Source of the DNA: Melastoma dodecandrum
Lineage: Eukaryota > Streptophyta > Magnoliopsida > Myrtales > Melastomataceae
Direction of reading: 5' to 3'
Length of the DNA: 64,000 nucleotides
Assembly (NCBI GenBank): GCA_029817715.1
Contig: JARUPY010000465.1
Coordinates: 5,107,001-5,171,000, forward strand
The translations under genes and the position numbers were made by a program. Below are positions 57,950 to 64,000 of this stretch, in pieces; position 1 is the first letter of the stretch; each line of letters starts with the position of its first letter. Below the pieces are notes generated by a model. The model did no database searches and was not told where the DNA came from. It saw nothing but the letters and a program-made list of their open reading frames with translations.

Positions 57950-59069
57950 TTCTTCTCCCCCCCAACTCCTACCGAGCCAAGGGTGCTCTGTTCTTCTTCC
58001 CCTGCTTCAAAATCTTCATTTAAAACCTGCCCTCAGACAACCTTCTTTCGGAAAGTAATCACAATCACGATCAGAATCAAGAATTATGAATAATAATAAA
58101 TCACGCCCCTTGTCTGTCCAAATACAGAAACAGAGAGGAGACGGACATTGCGTTTCATTACCAGTGTAATTATGCATACATTAGAGTTGGATGTATCTTA
58201 CAGCCTGTACAGAAAAAGAAATAAATGATTTCATTCATATGACGAATTTTCTGGAAATAGAAAGGAATGATGGCGTATTGTGATCTGATTACGTGAACTT
58301 TCCATTTATATCCATAAATTCTCCATGTCCGTCGTCTCTACTGGTGATATGGGACAAATGAAGCGTTTCGACGTCGAAAACATGCGGCAAAGCTCTCCCC
58401 CCTTGTCGTGTTTGGGGGTTTACATTGTTAACACGAAGAGAGTTGGGCCTAAAAAATGTGGGTTTTGAACAGTTGCTATGAACAGTAAGAAATTGTCCCC
58501 GTAATGTCCAGGCAGTCGAAACGTCGTGGCATCGTGATGCATGCCGGTAGAAGTGGTTTGAGAACTTTAGACAGATGCTTGAATTCGATAAGTATCGAGT
58601 ACAGTTACTTTAAGCATTCCGGCTTGAGAAATACCAACAAGTACTTTAGCGACTTTTGAGACCGAGAAGTACCTCCAGCGAGTTAAATCGAGCTCCTAAT
58701 TGAGTTCAACGGAACTGTTGGCTAGCAGGTCGAGTTCAAGACATGTTTTCTACGTTTTAACCCATGACTTTGGGAAGTTTGTTGTCATCACCCACGGACG
58801 GTTTTTCATGAAGACAATTGCAATTATAATTAGTGTAATATAAATAGAGTCCCTGAAAAAGGACACTTACAATTAAATTCTGGCACTTTTTTTTTTTGTC
58901 CCACTTTCCCACCAGTATTTTGCTTTCTCAAAGTAACTTTATGTTCCGGTTGATGAAAGTGTTACTGCTTGTCATTTGTGTTTGTTCTCTGGCGACCACA
59001 TTTCACAGTGCTTCTTCTCACGCTCCGTTGAGTTCTCCCACAGTCCGCGTTTTCGTACGTGAGCACCCA
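57950..59069. other. Promoter of subtilase copy 2 and spacer
   Basis: About 1.1 kb without a supported gene. The part just above 57950 should be the leader and promoter of copy 2. The rest separates it from the dead third copy. Nothing repeated or coding was recognised. Confidence 0.45.
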
Positions 59070-60504
59070 TCATGAAGTAATATTCTCCGCTTTCACATCA
59101 AAAGAATTGACACCAAGTACTGACCGGAGGAGCATCACGGCGATGGGGCTCCTCACTTTGTGCTTCCTGACCGACCAAACTAAGCTTCCAAACACGTACT
59201 CCCTTGCCGTAGCCCAAATCTTAGTCCTGAACAACACCTCAAGCTCCTCTTTCGAAACCACCTCCATGGGCCTCACCACTATGGTAATCCCCCTAGGTGC
59301 CTTCACCCGGGCGACGTACTTCCCTGAAGGGCCGACATTCTTCACGCGGAGGGTGATGACTGCCCAGTTATCTAGGTTTGGGATAGTGATCGAAGTGTAG
59401 ATTGAAGTTCAATATACTGAACATCATAGGACATGTGTAGTCGTCGTTCATGAAGACCGTTATCTGGGAAATGTTTTGCGTCCTGGAGCGGAGGAAGTTC
59501 GCGTAGTCATACAGTCCAAGGTCACATACACTAGACCTGGATCCAAGATCAGCTGGGGCGCACGTGTCCCACGCCAAACTGGAAGGCAGTGGCCCTTTCG
59601 TAGTTAAAATCGTTGATCATTTGCCTGTTGTTATCTAGGGTCACGGCTGCAATGATCGTGATAGGAATCATATTTGTTGAGGGCGTCTAAATTTTTTCGG
59701 ATAGAATTTGGGGTGTTTACCCGTAGTCATGATCGCCGATCTGACTGCCGCTGGGTCTCCATTCCGGGTACACTGTTTTGAGAAGGCCGACAATACCTGT
59801 GACATGAGGGCAGGACATCGAGGTATCCTACATGAAACCAAAGGGAGTCGCTGGTTCTGCCCATTCAATGGTCGGATCGACTGCTTCAGATAGTGACGGT
59901 AGTATGTCCACTCCTGGGACCGTTATATCAGGCTAAACAAAACCGAACAGTCTGTCTCATCCTTCAGTTAAATCAGGGAATTACAAGGAAAATCTGGATC
60001 CTTTTTGGTCATCACCTTCAAGATCGTTGGCTCCATAGTGCTTGGTCCTCATGACAAGAAATCAGCCATGACCGGAGCGGGCTTGGTGCCTAACACTGTT
60101 GCAGCCTTCGTCATAAAAGCCATTGGTGACCTGTGGAGCTCGTAATTGAGCAAGCGCAATCATCCGAGTATCTTACAGAAATCCATGGGGAAAACTTAAA
60201 CCATGATCTTACAGCGTCGAATTATAATAGGCAAAGAGGATTTGGCCGTCTGCAGAGTTGATATGAGAAGCAGGAATAACATGATTGTCATGGAAAACAT
60301 CATTTTCACCCCGATCCAAGGTGCTGGCAGCCACCGTGAATGTCCAAGGAGCAAGGTTTGTCACAGTCCCAGCTTTTGGTCCTTCATTACCTCCAGATGC
60401 AACCACCGGGATCCCCTTCAAGATCGCGTGGAACAAACTGACTGCAATCACATCATCAAAGAACTCATTGGGACTGCCCCCAGCCGAAAAAGAGATCACG
60501 TCAA
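59070..60504 (-). pseudogene. Subtilase pseudogene, copy 3 (3' part)
   Basis: On the minus strand, recognisable pieces are: exon 6 ([32 protein letters not shown]); a fusion of exon 6 directly to exon 8 (STLDRG then HVIPASHINSADGQ), losing exon 7; an intron at 60131-60212 as in copy 1; exon 9 with a stop inside the FSSRGP block; exon 10 keeping DTSMSCPH but with a stop just before and a frameshift after; and a 3' end (NVGPSGKYVARVKAP, VRSPIA) with further breaks. It is more like copy 2 than copy 1. At 60504 it ends where a copia element begins. The 5' exons may lie beyond the right edge of the window. Confidence 0.85.
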
Positions 60505-60835
60505 TGAAAGCTCGCCGAAGACGATGAAGACGAAGGCTAAGATGAAAGCTCGTCGAAGACGATGAAGGGGAAGGCTAAGGGAAGAGAGAAAATCTTTTCT
60601 GTTGTAAAACCCATTCTGTTGTTGTCTGTACAACGACGACGACACCACTAATTACAGCCCCTCCTAACCGCCTTGCACTCATTTTACTGTTTTGTCCCTC
60701 CTATAGGCCTCATACCTATCCTTGCTTGAGCCCAGCCTAATCTACCTCTTCCTTCTTCATTGTTGAGGCCCGATTCTCCTGCATTTCTCCTTCTTCAGTT
60801 GCTCGCATGATCATAGCAGAACTGTTCTGTTTACA
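60505..60835 (-). repeat. 3' LTR of copia element 2
   Basis: Begins TGAAAGCTCGCC and ends TTTACA next to the purine tract. Its first 75 bases are a tandem duplication of a unit of about 37 bases (TGAAAGCTCG[C/T]CGAAGACGATGAAG...). The matching LTR is beyond the window, so the start is judged from the end of subtilase homology and the TG. Confidence 0.75.
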
Positions 60836-63800
60836 CTCCCCCTCAAGGTGGGAACCGTATATATCTCGCATTCCCACCTTGTCCAACAAGAAATTTAGTC
60901 TGCTGGGATGCAAAGCTTTTGTAAACATGTCCGCAAGCTGAAATTCAGTCTTCACGTGCATCATCCGAACAACTCCAGTCTCCACCTTTTCTCTTACGAA
61001 ATGCAAGTCGACTTCCAAGTGCTTCGTGCGTTCATGGAACACGGGGTTCTTGCTTATGTATATGGCCGACTTGTTGTCACAATAAAGCGGCACTGGGAAC
61101 TGCCTTGTGATACCAAAATCCTCCAGAAGTGAACTCATCCACATGATTTCTGCTGTCGTCGTTGCAAGCGCTCTGTACTCCGCCTCCGAGGAGCTCCTAG
61201 ATACCGTTGCTTGCTTCTTCGACTTCCAACTCACCAAGGAGTCACCCAAGAAAATGCCAAAGCCTGTGGTCGACTTCCTCGTTTCAGCGCAGCCCCCCCA
61301 ATCGCTATCCGAGAAGGCCTGCAGCTGAAGCTTGGAATTCTTTGGGAAGAAAATCCCTTTCCCCGGAGCTCCCTTCAGATACCTCAACACATAACAAGCT
61401 GCGTCCCAATGCTCTTTGTTTGGCTTGTCCATGAACTGAGCCAACATGTGTACAGCAAAGGTCAAATCTGGCCTTGTAATGCCCAAATATATCAATCTCC
61501 CTATTAACTGCCGGTAAACACTCGCATCCACTACCTGTCCATCCGCACCTCGCTTTAATTTGTTATTTGGGGTCATTGGCACAGAACTTGGCTTTGTTGC
61601 TAGCCTCCCCATATCTTCCAACAAATGCAACGCATACCCCCTTTGCGAGATTAGAATTCCTTCACTACTTCTTGCAATTTCCAATCCTAGGAAATATCTC
61701 AGAGTGCCCAAGTCCCTGACTTTGAATTCCTTCTGCAAAATCTTCTTTAATTCGGCAATCATCTCCTCACTTGTGCTCCCCACCGCCATGTCATCCACGT
61801 ACACCAACACTGCAATGAAACCTGCTGCCCCTTCCTTGGTAAAGAGACTATAATCCGACTTGGACTGACGGAAACCATCCTTTATCAAGCACGAGGTCAA
61901 CTTACTGTTCCATTCTCTAGATGCTTGCTTCAATCCATAGAGAGACTTCCTCAGCTTGCAAACCATAGGATGAGATATGTTCGGCTCCCCCTGAATGGCC
62001 AAACCGGGTGGTAGATACATGTAAACCTCCTCAGAAAGATCACCGTTGAGGAAGGCGTTGTGGATATCAAATTGCTGCAAGATCCAGCCCTTCACTGCAG
62101 CAAGCGCAAGGAATAACCGCACAGATGAGTGCTTAGCAACGGGGCTGAACGTTTCTTGATAGTCAAAACCTTCCCGTTGTGTATATCCCTTCGCCACTAA
62201 CCGAGCTTTGTATCGTTCAACAGATCCATCTGCACGGAGCTTGGTTTTATAAACCCACTTACAACCAACCGCACGTTTGCTTGGAGGTAGAGGAACAATG
62301 TCCCAAGTATGGTTATCTGACAATGCAGCTAGCTCAGTCGTCATGGCATCTTGCCAACACGGAAGATCCTTAGCCTCATGATATGTCTGTGGTTCCATAT
62401 GCATCTCTAGGGACAGAACAAAGGCTCTAAACGGTTTGGACAGTCGAGAGTACGAAATGGAAGGCTCAATTGGGTATGGTATAGAAGAAGAAGTGGAAGG
62501 GAAGTGGACTGACTTGTGGGATGAGGCTAGATCATCTGTTAGAGAAAGAAGACTGTGGTGATAGTCCTTCAGATAGGTGGGAAGCTTGCGTTGTCTTGAG
62601 CTTCGTCGCAAATCAGAACCATGCGGATGTAATGCAGAGATGGGAGATGAGTCTACCTCATGAGAAGATGACAAAGATCCATGCATGTTGTACGGTTATG
62701 CATTGAATCAAAAACTGGTTCACTAGATAATGTGATGTCAAAAGGATTCACTGAAGGCAAAACCAGATCACTAGTATAAGAAGAGGGGACTGTGGCAATG
62801 TGAAATGGAAAAATCATTTCATAAAAAACCATATCTCGAGATATGAAGATTGTTCCCTCAACAAGATCATAGACATAGTAGCCTTTAGTGCCAAAAGGAT
62901 AACCCACAAACACGCATTTCTTAGCACGAGGTTCCAATTTCTTTCTACCTTGTGCTAATGTGCAAGCAAAGCATAAAGAACCAAACACACGTAAATGTTG
63001 ATATGAGGGTTTCTTATGAAAAAGCATCTCAAATGGTGATTTTTGTCTCAACAAAGAATAAGGAAGTCGATTAATAATGTGAGTGGCAGCAAGAAGCGCA
63101 TAACCCCAGAAATTAGAGGGTAACCTAGCCTGAAACAATAGAGCTCTAGTAACTTGCAAGAGGTGTTGATGCTTACGCTCGACCACCCCATTTTGCTGTG
63201 GAGTAGCCACACAAGAAGTTTGACGAACAATGCCAAAACCTTTGTAGAAATCCTTAAGATCAAATTCTCCACCATTGTCACTACGGATAATTTTAATCTT
63301 TTTGGAGAACTGATTATCAACAAGCATGAAAAATTGGTGCAATAGGCCTTTTACTTCTGATTTAGAGCTCATTAGAAAAACCCAAGTTACTCTGGTATAG
63401 TCATCTACGATAGTAAGAAAATAACGATATCCTCCTAAAGCAATTTCAGAAGATGGTCCCCAAACGTCACAATGCATCAACTCAAAAGCTGCAACTGTTT
63501 GTATCTTGCTTATAGGAAAAACTAATCGTTTCTGTTTTGCCTCATGACAAATAGAACACGCATTATGCTGTAACATAGTAACCGAAGCATCTATAGTTTG
63601 CAAGAGAGAAGTTTTGTCTACTGGTGCATGTCCGAGACGCAAGTGCCAAAGATCAAAGTTATTCAAGGTTGTAAAATGTCTAACTGTATTGATGTAATGC
63701 AAAGGATTATGTTCAGGTGGAAAAATTGCAGTGGTTCTGACTTGGGATGAAGCCTTGTCAGCCGCTTTTCCACCTATCTGCCGAAGCACATACAGTCCTC

Positions 63801-63960
63801 CCTCTCTTTCAGCAGATCCAATCATCATCCAACTGGTGGTGTCCTGAATAATGCACCAATCACATGAAAAGAGGCAACACAAGGAGTTTTCTGAGGTTAG
63901 CTTTCCAACAGAGATAAGATTAAACAAAAAAGAGGGAACATATAGTGCTTTCTGCAGCAT
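60737..63960 (-). pseudogene. Copia pol polyprotein with frameshift, partial
   Basis: Two overlapping frames, 62653-63960 (435 codons, extending past the edge) and 60737-62686 (649 codons), together make one copia pol. The first holds the integrase zinc motif (LWHLRLGHAP to CSICHEAKQKR) and core (HCDVWGPS, SDNGGEF). The second starts before the reverse transcriptase (FDIHNAFLNGD, YVDDMAVG) and runs through RNase H (SDSDWGGC, SSEAEYRA). A single frame change near 62650-62690, between integrase and reverse transcriptase, breaks the polyprotein. The rest is open and conserved, so inactivation looks recent. Confidence 0.88.
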
Positions 63961-64000
63961 AAGAGTTTCATTGATCCTGATATCCCCTACATGGGTGGCA

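Larger units (their letters stand above)
60505..64000 (-). mobile_element. Second Ty1/copia element, partial in window
   Basis: A minus-strand element whose 3' LTR is 60505-60835, with a purine tract at 60836-60852 and a polyprotein reading in from the right edge. The 5' LTR, primer site and gag are outside the window. It is related to the copia element at 10997-16227: the same order and similar motifs through integrase, reverse transcriptase and RNase H, the same purine tract, and a frame that ends inside the LTR. LTR sequences differ, so it is another family or an older branch. It cut subtilase copy 3 at the codons for DVIS, possibly duplicating GTCAA (60500-60504), which cannot be confirmed here. 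Confidence 0.88.

Noticed and set aside
1..64000. CRISPR arrays, operons or bacterial-type defence systems
   Set aside because: The DNA is plant nuclear; no regularly spaced short repeats were seen, and all recognised repeats are LTRs or simple repeats.

Overview
This window is nuclear DNA of a flowering plant, almost certainly a eudicot. The protein genes have GT-AG introns, plastid-targeted products and plant-only families: a BRI1-like receptor kinase, PsaG, AAP permease, raffinose-synthase family and SBT5 subtilases. Decayed LTR retrotransposons lie between and inside them. I cannot name the species. From memory of Arabidopsis locus order, the gene set (BRL, WIP, C2H2 factor, PsaG, WD40 protein, CML21, COX15, raffinose synthase-like, DnaJ, DDI1) matches a block that Arabidopsis keeps in duplicated, thinned-out pieces.

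Layout. 1-3277: AT-rich leader and promoter. 3278-6931 (+): single-exon BRL1/BRL3-type receptor kinase. 7766-9565 (+): WIP-type outer nuclear envelope KASH protein. 10260-17560: a broken C2H2 zinc-finger gene (-) split by two nested insertions, one of them a complete Ty1/copia element with target-site duplications; its intact sister follows at 18025-19269 (-). 19945-20430 (-): photosystem I subunit PsaG. 20956-23440 (-): nine-exon WD40 protein. 25603-26761 (+): CML21-type EF-hand protein. 28110-29979 (-): amino acid permease. 31220-36906 (-): COX15 (heme A synthase) pseudogene whose second exon is interrupted by a decayed Ty3/gypsy element. 37147-40389 (-): raffinose-synthase/SIP-type GH36 protein. 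44952-45449 (+): small plastid-type DnaJ protein. 45989-46192 (+): 67-residue membrane peptide. 46752-50413 (+): DDI1 ubiquitin shuttle with retropepsin fold. 50687-54130 and 54977-57949 (-): two intact tandem SBT5-type subtilases. 59070-60504 (-): a third, dead copy cut by a second copia element that runs off the right edge.

The spliced models were built by hand from GT/AG sites and reading phase. They close exactly for WIP (551 aa), the WD40 protein (448), CML21 (230), AAP (458), SIP1-like (758), DDI1 (411) and the subtilases (767 and 769). The genes are not an operon or pathway cluster. The main stories are retroelement damage to duplicated genes (C2H2, COX15, subtilase) and clean loss of two introns from one of two tandem subtilases. 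I saw no CRISPR array, tRNA or rRNA.
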